This document shows, one piece after another, positions 14,934-25,921 of a stretch of DNA of 33,670 nt (position 1 is its first letter; each line of letters opens with the position of its first letter). A program made the translations under genes and the position numbers. This stretch comes from Sulfurovum sp. (GTDB lineage: Bacteria; Campylobacterota; Campylobacteria; Campylobacterales; Sulfurovaceae): NCBI GenBank assembly GCA_027068435.1, contig JAMOTA010000029.1:1-33670 (forward strand). Direction: 5' to 3'. The notes under the pieces were generated by a model. It did not search any database, was not told where the DNA came from, and worked only from the letters and a program-made list of their open reading frames with translations.

Positions 14934-16604
14934 TTATGCTTCTCCTATAGGTAAATCTTCTAGTTCTATTGGGGGCTTAGGTACATTTTTATCTACAAAA
15001 ATAGACTGAGTAGGAAAGGCAAGGAATATATCATCTTCTTTTTGTAAACGACCAATAATCTCCATAGAGATGGTACTTCTCAGTGTTAAAGTTGCATAAG
15101 CATTGGTATGGTACCAAGCAGAAATTTTAATACCATATGGTTCAATGAAAGTATAGATACGTGGTTCTACATTAGTATTTTTCATACTATATTGACTTCT
15201 TAGTTTGTTAAGTTGTTTTCTTGTAATGTCTGTATATCCCTTAGAATATTTTTTTGTTACCTCTTTAGCAATAGAACTTGCTTTAGTTACATTTGAATCA
15301 AATGTAATCATAAAGTCTATACCATCCCAAACTGTTTTAAGCCCTGCATGTGTATAATTGGCAATCATATCAGTAAAAATAAAGTTATTTGGAACAAAAA
15401 TAATACGTCCTGCTCTTCTATTATGCATACATGTTGTTAGTGTTATATCTTCTTGTATGGTCATACGAAGTAGTGAAATATCTACAATATCTCCTACATA
15501 CTCCACATTACCACGTACAAATTTTACTCTATCCCCTACATGTATAGCACCACCAAACATAATAGTTAACCAGCCCATAATAGACATAAACCAATCTTTC
15601 ATAGCAATAGCAATACCAGCAGAGGCAAAACCTAAGATAGTTACTAGGTAACTTACATTTTCAATATATGCAAAAAGTAGTGTAAACATTAATAGTGTAA
15701 CAAAGGTAACATTGAGTGCTTTATTGATGGTGTAAAAACGGTCATTATCTGACATATAACGTCGAACAAGATATTTAATAAAAACTAAAAATAGAATAAA
15801 AGAGATAATAATAATTCCAAGATTCATCATTTTTTGAAGTTCTCGTTTTATCTCTGATTGTAGGTTAAGTTTAATCTCATCTATCTTTTTTGTATAAACA
15901 TTTTGTGTAGTTTTAAAGATTTCAAGTACAGGTGCAAATGTTTTTATTTTATCTGTTACATCCAAAAAATCTTTATTATATAGTGTATTGTTTTTTTCAT
16001 AAGTTACTAACTGACGCAGTACATTACGCTTCTCTTTAAGTTTTATCATAATATTTTGTAGGGAGTCATAGCGATGATGGTACTCTTGTTCATCAGAGTT
16101 TAATTTCTCTTGGTATGAAAGAGCAGAGATAACAGCTATAGGGTTTGTCACTATTGGAACTTCTTCAATAATAGGAGGTGTAAGAAACTTTTTAAATGGA
16201 TCTTTCTCATACTCTTTAAGTAGTTGAAGTTTTCCTTCAAGTATAGACTTTTTATTGCGTATAGTCTCTAGTGCTTCTTCCTCTTTTAGTGTAAGTTTGT
16301 ATTTATTATCAAGAATTTGGATTTGACTATTTAGTAGGTTTTCATTTTTCTTTAGCTCTTGATAAACGTGATAGTTACTGTATATTTTAGACCAAATATT
16401 ATTATCTATCAATGTCTCATCAAGATTCTCTTTTTTTTGAATTAATGCATTAATCTTTTCAATATCTTTTAAATTTAAAGTGGGTATCTTAATTTGCTCT
16501 AAAGTACTATTTTGTTCTAAAGTACTATTTTGCTCTGAAGTAGGTATTGCTAGTGAAAAGGTAGTAGCCAAAAGAAAAGATACAAGCATTAAAGGTTTTA
16601 TCAT
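14934..16604 (-). CDS. MscS-family mechanosensitive channel with long N-terminal coiled-coil domain
   Basis: 556 residues. A signal-like hydrophobic N-terminus (residues 3-20) leads into a ~240-residue periplasmic helical region. Membrane helices follow at about 262-280 and 298-315, and the pore helix region at 319-350 (ILGFASAGIAIAMKDWF). GGAIHVGDRVKF then opens the conserved beta domain. The protein releases solutes when membrane tension rises. Residues 24-35 are a six-residue repeat (EQNSTL twice) encoded by an 18-bp DNA repeat. It overlaps aroB by 4 bp (ATGA) and abuts mtaB. Confidence 0.87.
   Translation of the reverse strand: MIKPLMLVSFLLATTFSLAIPTSEQNSTLEQNSTLEQIKIPTLNLKDIEKINALIQKKENLDETLIDNNIWSKIYSNYHVYQELKKNENLLNSQIQILDNKYKLTLKEEEALETIRNKKSILEGKLQLLKEYEKDPFKKFLTPPIIEEVPIVTNPIAVISALSYQEKLNSDEQEYHHRYDSLQNIMIKLKEKRNVLRQLVTYEKNNTLYNKDFLDVTDKIKTFAPVLEIFKTTQNVYTKKIDEIKLNLQSEIKRELQKMMNLGIIIISFILFLVFIKYLVRRYMSDNDRFYTINKALNVTFVTLLMFTLLFAYIENVSYLVTILGFASAGIAIAMKDWFMSIMGWLTIMFGGAIHVGDRVKFVRGNVEYVGDIVDISLLRMTIQEDITLTTCMHNRRAGRIIFVPNNFIFTDMIANYTHAGLKTVWDGIDFMITFDSNVTKASSIAKEVTKKYSKGYTDITRKQLNKLRSQYSMKNTNVEPRIYTFIEPYGIKISAWYHTNAYATLTLRSTISMEIIGRLQKEDDIFLAFPTQSIFVDKNVPKPPIELEDLPIGEA
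16497..16550 (-). repeat. 18-bp tandem repeat in the mscS coding region
   Basis: Two copies with one mismatch (16497-16514, 16515-16532) and a third, decayed copy (16533-16550). Being a multiple of three, copy changes would alter length in 6-residue steps (EQNSTL) without breaking the frame. It lies just after the signal sequence. Confidence 0.75.
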
Positions 16605-17653
16605 CTATTACTCCCAAAGGTTTGCAATACTCTCTTAACAATTTTTTCGTCAATATCTGAGACTACTTTGTAATCTCCCATACCATTTGGTAAAATAAAC
16701 TTAATATTATTATTGGCTGATTTTTTATCGAGAAAAAAGTGTTCATAGAAGTTATCTACATTTTTGATGACGTACTCTGTAGGTAAAGAGGCACTCTGTA
16801 AAAATGCTTTTACACTCTGTGCCTCTTCTTGTGTAAATAGTTCAAGCTCTACGGCTAAAGCATTTGCCATCACTATACCAATAGCAACTGCTTCACCATG
16901 CAGGTAGGTTGTGTAGTTTGTTTCATTTTCAACCACATGCCCAAAAGTATGACCATAATTAAGTACTGCTCGTATGCCTGCTTCTTTTTCATCTTGATTA
17001 ACCACCCAAGCTTTGAGTTCAACACTTTTACGAATAGCCTCTTTTAAGACCTCTTCATCTGTTAAATCAGCAGTTTGTAAAAACTTAAAATACTCTTTGT
17101 CAAACATGATAGCCATTTTAACTATCTCTGCTACACCTGCTGCAAACTCACGAGAAGGGAGTGTTTTAAGAAATTGAGGATTTATATAGACAGCTTTTGG
17201 TTGATAAAAAGCCCCTATGAGGTTTTTTCCATATTTATTGTTTACACCTGTTTTACCTCCTACACTTGCATCTACTTGACTTAGTAATGTCGTAGGAATC
17301 TGTATAAAGTCTATCCCTCTTTGGTACAAACTTGCAGTAAATCCAGTCATGTCACCAATAACACCACCGCCAAATGCGATGAGTAGAGATTTTCTGTCAA
17401 ACTTATGTTCAAAAAGTTCATTTAGTATATTTTCTATTGTTTCAAGATTTTTATACTCTTCACCATCAGGGATAGTAACCACCTCTAATTGAGGTGCAGT
17501 GATATTGGATAAAAGTGTTTCAAGATGATAACCTGCTACAGTGGGGTTTGTAATAATGGCTACTTTTGTATAAAATGTAAGTTTTGGTAATTCATCTATG
17601 CTAATATCATAGGTAATATTTGAGCTATTTTCTAATTCTATAGGGACAATCAT
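16601..17653 (-). CDS. aroB: 3-dehydroquinate synthase
   Basis: 350 residues. It converts DAHP to 3-dehydroquinate in the shikimate pathway, using NAD and zinc. Visible motifs: NAD-binding GGGVIGDMTGF, the active-site segment DASVGGKTGVN, and zinc ligands in NYGHTFGHVVE and YLHGEAVAIG. A TTG at 17674 is in frame, but ATG 17653 has AAGG 9 nt upstream and gives the usual N-terminus (MIVPIELENS), so it is preferred. The ATG itself lies in one arm of an inverted repeat. It overlaps mscS by 4 bp. Confidence 0.93.
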   Translation of the reverse strand: MIVPIELENSSNITYDISIDELPKLTFYTKVAIITNPTVAGYHLETLLSNITAPQLEVVTIPDGEEYKNLETIENILNELFEHKFDRKSLLIAFGGGVIGDMTGFTASLYQRGIDFIQIPTTLLSQVDASVGGKTGVNNKYGKNLIGAFYQPKAVYINPQFLKTLPSREFAAGVAEIVKMAIMFDKEYFKFLQTADLTDEEVLKEAIRKSVELKAWVVNQDEKEAGIRAVLNYGHTFGHVVENETNYTTYLHGEAVAIGIVMANALAVELELFTQEEAQSVKAFLQSASLPTEYVIKNVDNFYEHFFLDKKSANNNIKFILPNGMGDYKVVSDIDEKIVKRVLQTFGSNR

Positions 17654-17700
17654 TTGGGTAAACCTTAAATACAATAATTTAAATTTATTTTATCCAAATG
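17651..17700 (-). promoter_or_regulatory. Inverted repeat enclosing the aroB ribosome binding site
   Basis: On the minus strand CATTTGGATAAA and TTTACCCAAATG pair at 11 of 12 positions. The second arm contains the aroB ATG, and the AAGG site falls in the loop. Folding could reduce initiation; this is inferred from sequence only. Confidence 0.35.
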
Positions 17701-17716
17701 CCCTTAAAACTCTGTA

Positions 17717-19147
17717 TTAGCTTTCACTTATAGCAAAAGGAACAAGGAGTTTAGGATGTCTATGACTTGTAAGTAAAAAGTCTTCTATCTTAGTAGAGAT
17801 AAGTTTTTTTATACTTCCTGTATTAAGGTGACTCTCAAAAGGTGCTATTTGAAGTATATGTTGCATATTACCAATCTCACGTATAGGGTTGGCTATTTTA
17901 TTCTCTATGCTTATCTTTGTATTGAAAATATTGGTTAAAGTTTCATAATGTTCTATAACCATTTTTTTAGTATCAAAATCACCTTCTGGGTCAAAGTTAC
18001 AAAGTCTAAGTTTTAAATGAAGTGATTCAGTAACATCAAATGCTGTTGAAGATATAGACTCCATCTTCTCATCTTCACTCATCAATATTACACCTTCTTT
18101 GATGCTACTAAGCATAGTGTTACCAAATAGATAGACAACTTTTCTTAAGTTATAGAGTGTCTCTTTTAGCTTATCTGCCTCAAATGCCTTGTTACTACTT
18201 AGTATTAGCCCAATATTATATTGATTAATATCATATTCGACAAGTGCTTCTATCTCCTCCTCTTCATAACAGATAGAGAGAGAAATGTCTTCTGACTCTA
18301 TCTCTTTGATTTTTTCTATCAATTTAAAGTTATTTGGATACAAGATACGAATATAAAGTTTTTTATCTTCAAGTTTTTCCAAAAGGTAAATAGATTCTTG
18401 TAAATATAAAAATATATTTTCTTGGTCATATCTAAAGTCTAAAAGAAGATAAAGGTCTTTACCAAATGGCTCTGGGAATAGCCCAGTTTTTTTGTTGATA
18501 GTCTTATAAACTCCATCTAGTACTAGAGGTTTACCTAGAACTAAAAGTGTGTCATTGGGGCGTATCATGGTTGCATTTGTAGGTAAAATCTGTTTTTCAT
18601 TACGGTAGATGGCTGCTATTTTCCACTTTCTTTGTAAAATAGAACTCACATGACGGTAAGCATAGGTACTTCCAAAAGGTACATGAATTTCCATAATCTC
18701 ACCACTACCTAAACCTACATTTTGTGCAACAACAGGTACGTTAGGTAAGTGATCATAAAGATAACCTGCTAAAAGTTCATTACAATTTAGTATAGTGATA
18801 TTATCACTCTCTTCACCTATCTCATGGCTCTCCCATTGATTGACTAGAACAACTCTTATTTTATCATCTATAAGGCGTATGTTTTTAAGTGAATACTTGG
18901 CATCTTCCATACTCTCCATAATAATAAAAATATTACTATAATTTACCTTTTCCATAATACGATGTAGTTTAGAAAAACTTGTAGAATCTACATGAATAGA
19001 TGTGATATTATTGGCTATATTTTCTGCTATGAGGTTCTCTTTATAGCTCACTACATAATAATAGTTCTCTGCAACCCTCTTTTTAATAATCCACTCTATA
19101 AAATGTTTAGCGATACTACCATCGGCTAAAATAAGTATATTTTTCAT
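17717..19147 (-). CDS. TrkA-N/RCK-type protein (COG3400-like)
   Basis: 476 residues. The N-terminal ~130 residues form a Rossmann-like TrkA-N unit (MKNILILADGSIAKHF, then a nucleotide-type fold without a perfect GxGxxG). An RCK-C/TrkA-C-like segment follows (GSGEIMEIHVPFGSTYAY through RPNDTLLVLGKP, about residues 148-208). The C-terminal half is an uncharacterised second domain with acidic patches. Such proteins gate or regulate ion transport by binding nucleotide, but no membrane channel is fused here; the nearby MscS-like channel is one possible partner. It leads the long minus-strand operon, 64 bp before the aroB ATG, and is divergent from tgt. Confidence 0.7.
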   Translation of the reverse strand: MKNILILADGSIAKHFIEWIIKKRVAENYYYVVSYKENLIAENIANNITSIHVDSTSFSKLHRIMEKVNYSNIFIIMESMEDAKYSLKNIRLIDDKIRVVLVNQWESHEIGEESDNITILNCNELLAGYLYDHLPNVPVVAQNVGLGSGEIMEIHVPFGSTYAYRHVSSILQRKWKIAAIYRNEKQILPTNATMIRPNDTLLVLGKPLVLDGVYKTINKKTGLFPEPFGKDLYLLLDFRYDQENIFLYLQESIYLLEKLEDKKLYIRILYPNNFKLIEKIKEIESEDISLSICYEEEEIEALVEYDINQYNIGLILSSNKAFEADKLKETLYNLRKVVYLFGNTMLSSIKEGVILMSEDEKMESISSTAFDVTESLHLKLRLCNFDPEGDFDTKKMVIEHYETLTNIFNTKISIENKIANPIREIGNMQHILQIAPFESHLNTGSIKKLISTKIEDFLLTSHRHPKLLVPFAISES

Positions 19148-19172
19148 ATGACTCTTTATTTTCTTTTATTTG

Positions 19173-19196
19173 TAAGTGAAGATTTCCGCTCACTTA
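19173..19196. repeat. Inverted repeat between divergent promoters
   Basis: TAAGTGA (19173-19179) and TCACTTA (19190-19196) flank a 10-bp spacer in the gap between the TrkA-like gene and tgt. It could be an operator or leader hairpin; short enough to be chance. Confidence 0.25.
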
Positions 19197-19230
19197 TCTA
19201 CTTTTAAATCTAACACTTGCCTCTGTATGA

Positions 19231-21161
<1,931 letters not shown>

Positions 21162-22325
21162 ATGATAGAGAGTGGTTTTAGCTATTTAGCACTACTTATG
21201 ACTATAGCCTCTTTAGTCGTCTATACAGAGAAGAGAACACAACATAAACTTTTTGAGTACCTACCTGCTATTGTTATCATTTACTTTGTAGTCATGCTCT
21301 TCTCTACCTTTGGGATGTGGCAAAAATCTGACTCTGTAAATGACACATATAAAGTACTTAAGTCTAACCTACTCCCTGCTATGATTTTCCTCATGCTACT
21401 CTCTGCTGATATGAGAGAGATAGTCAAACTAGGAGCTAAAATGCTCCTTACTTTTCTCTTAGCTTCTGTAAGTATTGCACTTGGTTTCATGGGTACTTTT
21501 GCTCTTTTTTACACCTACTTTGACGCTGATGCATGGAAAGCATTTGCAGCACTTTCAGGCTCATGGATGGGAGGGACTGCCAACATGGTAGCGATACAAG
21601 GAGCCTTAAACTTACCAGACTCAGCCATGGGATACACCCTACTCATAGACTCTATAGATTATGCTATTTGGGTAATGATACTCCTAGCACTTGTCCCCTT
21701 TGCTAAAAGATTTAACCTCTGGAGTAAAGCAGACACCTCTCTCATAGATGAAGTAGGAGAGAGATTAGCCTCTAAAGAAGAGAAAAAAGCCCCTATAGAG
21801 TTTGCTTCTCTTTTCTTTCTTTTAGGTTCAGCATTACTTGTTTCAGCATTGGCTCAATATTGTGCTTCATTTTTACCTACTACATCATTTTTAACCACTA
21901 CTACATGGGTAGTTATTATCGCTACTTTTGCTGGAATCTTTTTTGCCATCACCCCTTTAGCTAAAATCTCAGGAGCATCAGAATTAGCTAACATTATGCT
22001 CTATCTTATCGTAGCACTCATCGCTAGCCGTGCAAACTTTGCAGAACTTACCCAAGCACCTCTTTATATATTAGTAGGGTTTGTTATCCTTTTTATTCAT
22101 GGTAGCATTATGGTAATCTTTGCAAAACTTTTTAAAATAGACCTCTTCTCTTTAGGTGTAGCTTCACTAGCCAACATAGGAGGCGTAGCCTCAGCTCCCA
22201 TTTTAGCCTCAGCCTACTCAAAAGCCCTCATCCCCATAGGTGTACTCATGGCGATGATGGGGTACATCATAGGTACATTCTCTGGACTTATGGTAGGTAA
22301 AGTTTTGGAGATGATAAGTAGTTAA
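21162..22325 (+). CDS. DUF819-family membrane protein
   Basis: 387 residues with about ten hydrophobic helices. The conserved segment SGSWMGGTANMVAIQGAL and the later ASLANIGGVASAPILASAYSK are the paired Gly-rich motifs of DUF819 (YjcL-like) proteins, which resemble bile-acid/sodium-type transporters with inverted repeats. The substrate is unknown. It directly follows the patatin-like gene. Its 3' end overlaps the end of the convergent broken ATPase/nuclease gene by 4 bp, marking the edge of the accessory island. Confidence 0.82.
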   Translation: MIESGFSYLALLMTIASLVVYTEKRTQHKLFEYLPAIVIIYFVVMLFSTFGMWQKSDSVNDTYKVLKSNLLPAMIFLMLLSADMREIVKLGAKMLLTFLLASVSIALGFMGTFALFYTYFDADAWKAFAALSGSWMGGTANMVAIQGALNLPDSAMGYTLLIDSIDYAIWVMILLALVPFAKRFNLWSKADTSLIDEVGERLASKEEKKAPIEFASLFFLLGSALLVSALAQYCASFLPTTSFLTTTTWVVIIATFAGIFFAITPLAKISGASELANIMLYLIVALIASRANFAELTQAPLYILVGFVILFIHGSIMVIFAKLFKIDLFSLGVASLANIGGVASAPILASAYSKALIPIGVLMAMMGYIIGTFSGLMVGKVLEMISS

Positions 22326-23109
22326 AGTGTGAGATTTTCTTCCTCACAATGCACTAACTCCCAACCACTGAAAACCAATACAATTTTAATATACTTACTT
22401 CCCATATCATATTGATTGAGCTGTTTCTTAGCTTGTATTATTTGCGTTTGAAGTATGGTATTATTGAACTCACTTCTTTTGATATATTTGAGTTCTATTA
22501 TTACACCATAAGGTACTTCTTCTTTAATGGGATTAAGTAAAGTATCTATATACCCTTTATTTGATTCTACTTCACTTTTAAGTTCGTAAAATGTATTAAG
22601 ATTTAAATACGCTAATAGATAAGCTTTTACAAAGTTTTCGCCATCTATATAGTCACGAATAGATGTACTACTTTTGATTGCATTACCAATATAATGAAAT
22701 ACTGATAAATCTTTCTCATAAGCCAAATTCAATAAACTATTGTTGAGTCTTTCAATCTTCATTGTATAATCATTAAAATCTTTATAGGCATAATGAATAA
22801 ACTCTGCCAATAATTTTTTGAGTGTTTGATTTGGTATTTTTAATCTTATAGCTATTCTATACTTCTCAATAGTTACAAATCCTAATGAATATATAAATGA
22901 TTTAAAATTATCTTCATTTGTCAGTTCAAAAGCAGAAAAATTATCTTTTATTTGTGTTGTAGTAACATTTTCACCTAATATCAACTGATTGAGCATCTTG
23001 AAGTTACCATTTAATTTTTGATTACTATATACTAAAAATTTTAATTTTGAGTAGTCAGTACGAACATTAACATCTATTAAATCTCTTGGTTCTCTGTTTT
23101 TTCGTATCA

Positions 23110-23131
23110 TACTATTAAAATACTATTAAAA
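23110..23131 (-). repeat. Exact 11-bp tandem duplication causing a frameshift
   Basis: TACTATTAAAA (plus strand) occurs twice with no gap. Removing one copy joins the reading frames as YYFNS-MIRKN, with no other change needed. With two copies the upstream frame ends at TGA, overlapping the downstream ATG (ATGA). Confidence 0.9.
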
Positions 23132-23873
23132 TAGTATAAAATCATATCACTATTATAAATTGTATGTTCTATATCTTCATAAAATCTATAACTATTATAC
23201 CACTCATCACATCTAGCTATTATATGCTCTTTTTGGCTCTCAAGGTCATAAAAGTGTATCATATCTATTAGCTCATTTTTTGTAATACCGACCATATCAT
23301 TAAAATCTTCTTCTAATGATATGTTTTTGCTGATGTTATTACCACTTGTAACATCATAAAGGGCAAGAGGGGATACCCCCGTCATAAACATCTTTTTAAC
23401 AGCTCCACTTGTACCTACTTTTAACATCGTAAAAAGTTCTTTATAAATGGCATTTTTAGAAGTCACTATCTTTTTGTAGGCACTTATATCACCAATAAAC
23501 AATTTAGTTACAAAATTATCATACTCATCTATGAGAATATAGATAGGGAAATTATGCTTTCTACAATATATAAATAAAATTTCCAACCTATTGATAGGAT
23601 TACCTTTTTCAATAATGGGTATATTATACCTATCACAAAAGCTATCTATACGTATATTGAGATGCATTCTAAAGCTATTTTCATAATCTGTAGTATCAAC
23701 AGCTGAAAAATCAAACTTTAAAACATAAAAACTACTTTTTAATACGGTTGCATTATCTAAAATATAAGTATCTTTAAAGGTATTTTCAAATTCATTTTTA
23801 TAATAAATATCATAGTAATACTCTAGCATTGAGATAGTAAGTGATTTGCCAAATCTTCGTGGACGCAAGAAAA

Positions 23874-23880
23874 TAAAAAA
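23874..23880 (-). other. T TTT TTA slippery heptamer at the first frame break
   Basis: In the frame of ATG 23990 the codons read GAT TTT TTA, forming the canonical -1 slippery pattern. A -1 slip yields ATT TTC TTG CGT, entering exactly the frame of the ATPase domain. A lost T in the adjacent run would explain the break equally well. Confidence 0.5.
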
Positions 23881-24004
23881 TCAGCATCATTTTCTATTTT
23901 TGCTATAAAATTGGTTTTATCAATATAATAATAATTTTCTTCTCTAACTCTTCTAAAGTCACTTAATCCATAGGGTAGTTTTGTTTGCATTTCTTAATTT
24001 TCTC

Positions 24005-24793
24005 TCAACTATTTGTAATTAGATTAGTTCTATCTCTTAACTTTTTTTTAATAATTTTAATTAAATTTATTATCTTTGTTAATATTATTTGTATGTTTTC
24101 AATATCTCTTTCTTGAAGATTGAAAAAAGCATTATCACCATGTGCAATATCATTACGATGCTTTAATAGTTGATTTATTTGATAACGCTGAATCATAATA
24201 TCATCACATATAATAATATCAAATTTATGTAATAGAGTTCTCAACTCTTCAAAACCTAAATTAGACTTGGTATTAATAACATTATTAATAATTTGAAGTT
24301 TACTTGTGTTGAGATTTAAAAAATCTTCAATAGGTTTTAATTTTTTTTCATTTTTATGGTTTAAAGATTTAGATTCATCAATATTATCTGAAAGATTTAT
24401 TTTATAAGTTTCTAATACAATTGAATTATTATTTAGTAATTTATTTAAATTATAAATATTACAAAATATTGTTTGTATAAATTGATCTTCTCTATTTGGA
24501 TGTAATAATAATTCTAAAATAAATACGGTATTTTTTGTTAAAGGAATAAATTCTTTTTTTAATAAATTATTTAAAAAAGTATTATATTCTAAAAATATAT
24601 CTCTGATAGCACCTTCCCAATGAGCATAAATTAAAGCTATTGCTCCTCTTAATAAAAAAGATTTGTGAGAAATATTATCTTTATTACCAAGAAGAGAATC
24701 CAATTCTAACTCTATATTAGATAATTCTTGAAATCTCCATAGAACTATTTCATCTAACTTAGTATGAAAGTTATTAATTAATTCTTGTGACAT
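24005..24793 (-). CDS. HEPN nuclease-like protein (MAE_28990/MAE_18760 type)
   Basis: 262 residues, all-helical and rich in Asn, Ile and Lys. Near the C-terminus KHRNDIAHGD carries the HEPN catalytic pattern RxxxxH (Arg213, His218). IYAHWEGAIRD (about 55-65) matches the N-terminal helix of the MAE_28990/MAE_18760 HEPN group, found mostly in toxin-antitoxin and phage-defence settings as RNases. It overlaps the DUF262 gene by 16 bp in another frame and has no clear ribosome binding site, so translation is likely coupled. Base composition is much more AT-rich than the flanks, a sign of transfer. RNase activity is inferred from the motif. Confidence 0.75.
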   Translation of the reverse strand: MSQELINNFHTKLDEIVLWRFQELSNIELELDSLLGNKDNISHKSFLLRGAIALIYAHWEGAIRDIFLEYNTFLNNLLKKEFIPLTKNTVFILELLLHPNREDQFIQTIFCNIYNLNKLLNNNSIVLETYKINLSDNIDESKSLNHKNEKKLKPIEDFLNLNTSKLQIINNVINTKSNLGFEELRTLLHKFDIIICDDIMIQRYQINQLLKHRNDIAHGDNAFFNLQERDIENIQIILTKIINLIKIIKKKLRDRTNLITNS

Positions 24794-25893
24794 TTAAAAT
24801 ATTCTGGTGCATTATTAATAAAACTTGCTATTCTTTTTTTTGCCATTGACCCTTGTTTTGAAAATTCTTCAAACCATCCCTCTTTTTCTATAGAGTTTAT
24901 TTTATTTTGAATACAGTTTTTATCTGTATCAAATTTAGAAAGATTAGGTTCTAATCCAATAACTAAAGCTTCAAATTTTGAAATTTTAAAATCACTTAAA
25001 TGACCTCTTTTATTGGTTCGTCTAAATATTTTATAATCACAATTTATATCTAAAACTTCAAAAAATTTTATAAATCTTTCTTCTAATTCTTTCATATTTT
25101 CATCTTTTAAGTCATTTCTTAAATAATTATCTAAAAAACTTTTTACTGAAGGAGAGTTTATTACTTTGTTGGGATCTGTAATATATACAAAGAATCTAAT
25201 AACCAATTCTTCATTATAAGCAATATCATTTAATCTATCAGATAAAGCAATTATATTTATAAAGTTTTCATTTTTAGCTAATCTTTTAATAAATAAAACT
25301 ACCTTAGGATTTTCTAATAAAAATATAGCATTTCTTATTTCTTGTCCACTTAATGGGGAACCACCTGAATTCAATCTATCAAATAATTCATACTTTGTTG
25401 TTTCATCACTTTCTCTCTTTACTATTTGTATTGAAAGAGGAGTTCGTTTAAAAATTAATTTTGTTTCCATGTCAAAATAAGTATTTGAATTCTCTTGCTT
25501 ATCATTATTTTCAAAACTTTCATAAGCCATATTATTTAAACTAGGTAAAAATTTTGTTTTAGATAATTTAAGACGAGGATATAATTTTTTTTTATCATTT
25601 AATAAAATTCCTACGAACTCTAAAATAGTGGAAATTCTTTGTAACCCATCAATTACTTCCCATCTTCCATCATTCATTTGCTGAACAAATATAGTAGGAA
25701 TTGGTATTCCAATTAAAATAGATTCTATAAATCTTGATTTTTGGTCTTTTTCCCATCTAAAAAGTCTTTGAAATTCTGGTTGAATTATAATTTCTTTCTC
25801 TTTATACATACTGATAATCTCTCCTATAGACATTTTCATCTCTGTTGTATGTACTTTTTTTGCATTGTCTCTTATTTCTTCACTTAAACTCAT
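24778..25893 (-). CDS. DUF262 (GmrSD N-terminal-like) protein
   Basis: 371 residues. DUF262 marks: QPEFQRLFRW (residues 38-47) and DGLQRISTI (82-90), the ParB/Srx-like nucleotide-binding and hydrolysing core found in the GmrS part of type IV restriction systems. No HNH (DUF1524) nuclease domain follows; instead the next gene encodes a HEPN protein. An in-frame GTG at 25911 is rejected because GAAGG lies 7 nt before ATG 25893 and the -10 box at 25922-25927 would leave the GTG almost no leader. AT-rich composition suggests acquisition. Its role as NTP-driven sensor or antitoxin for the HEPN protein is inference. Confidence 0.82.
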   Translation of the reverse strand: MSLSEEIRDNAKKVHTTEMKMSIGEIISMYKEKEIIIQPEFQRLFRWEKDQKSRFIESILIGIPIPTIFVQQMNDGRWEVIDGLQRISTILEFVGILLNDKKKLYPRLKLSKTKFLPSLNNMAYESFENNDKQENSNTYFDMETKLIFKRTPLSIQIVKRESDETTKYELFDRLNSGGSPLSGQEIRNAIFLLENPKVVLFIKRLAKNENFINIIALSDRLNDIAYNEELVIRFFVYITDPNKVINSPSVKSFLDNYLRNDLKDENMKELEERFIKFFEVLDINCDYKIFRRTNKRGHLSDFKISKFEALVIGLEPNLSKFDTDKNCIQNKINSIEKEGWFEEFSKQGSMAKKRIASFINNAPEYFKCHKN

Positions 25894-25921
25894 ATTGATA
25901 CCTTCAATCACAATTTTTTAT

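Larger units (their letters stand above)
22322..23990 (-). pseudogene. AAA-ATPase-like / PD-(D/E)XK nuclease gene, frame broken twice
   Basis: One gene of the family pairing an AAA-ATPase_like domain (PF09820 type) with a C-terminal PD-(D/E)XK domain (PF08011 type). The start is ATG 23990 (MQTKLPYGLSDFRRVREENY). Its frame gives NDADFLF, then RPRRFGKS continues in a second frame; ILIDEYD is the Walker B. A second break near 23107-23131 moves reading to a third frame for MIRKNREPRDLIDVN and the nuclease core GYIDTLL...IIELKYIK (Asp and Glu-x-Lys kept). The first break coincides with T TTT TTA, the second with an 11-bp duplication. Domains are otherwise intact, so the damage is recent, or expression uses frameshifting and ATGA re-initiation. 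It follows the HEPN gene by 14 bp. Confidence 0.85.

Noticed and set aside
17654-17674. TTG start extending AroB by seven residues
   Set aside because: The extension is not typical of the family, and the AAGG lies within it, correctly spaced for ATG 17653.
22322-23868. Two independent genes for the ATPase and nuclease parts
   Set aside because: The first would lack the conserved N-terminus and begin with TTG at Leu of the LRPRRFGKS motif; the second begins exactly at an 11-bp duplication. One broken gene explains both better.
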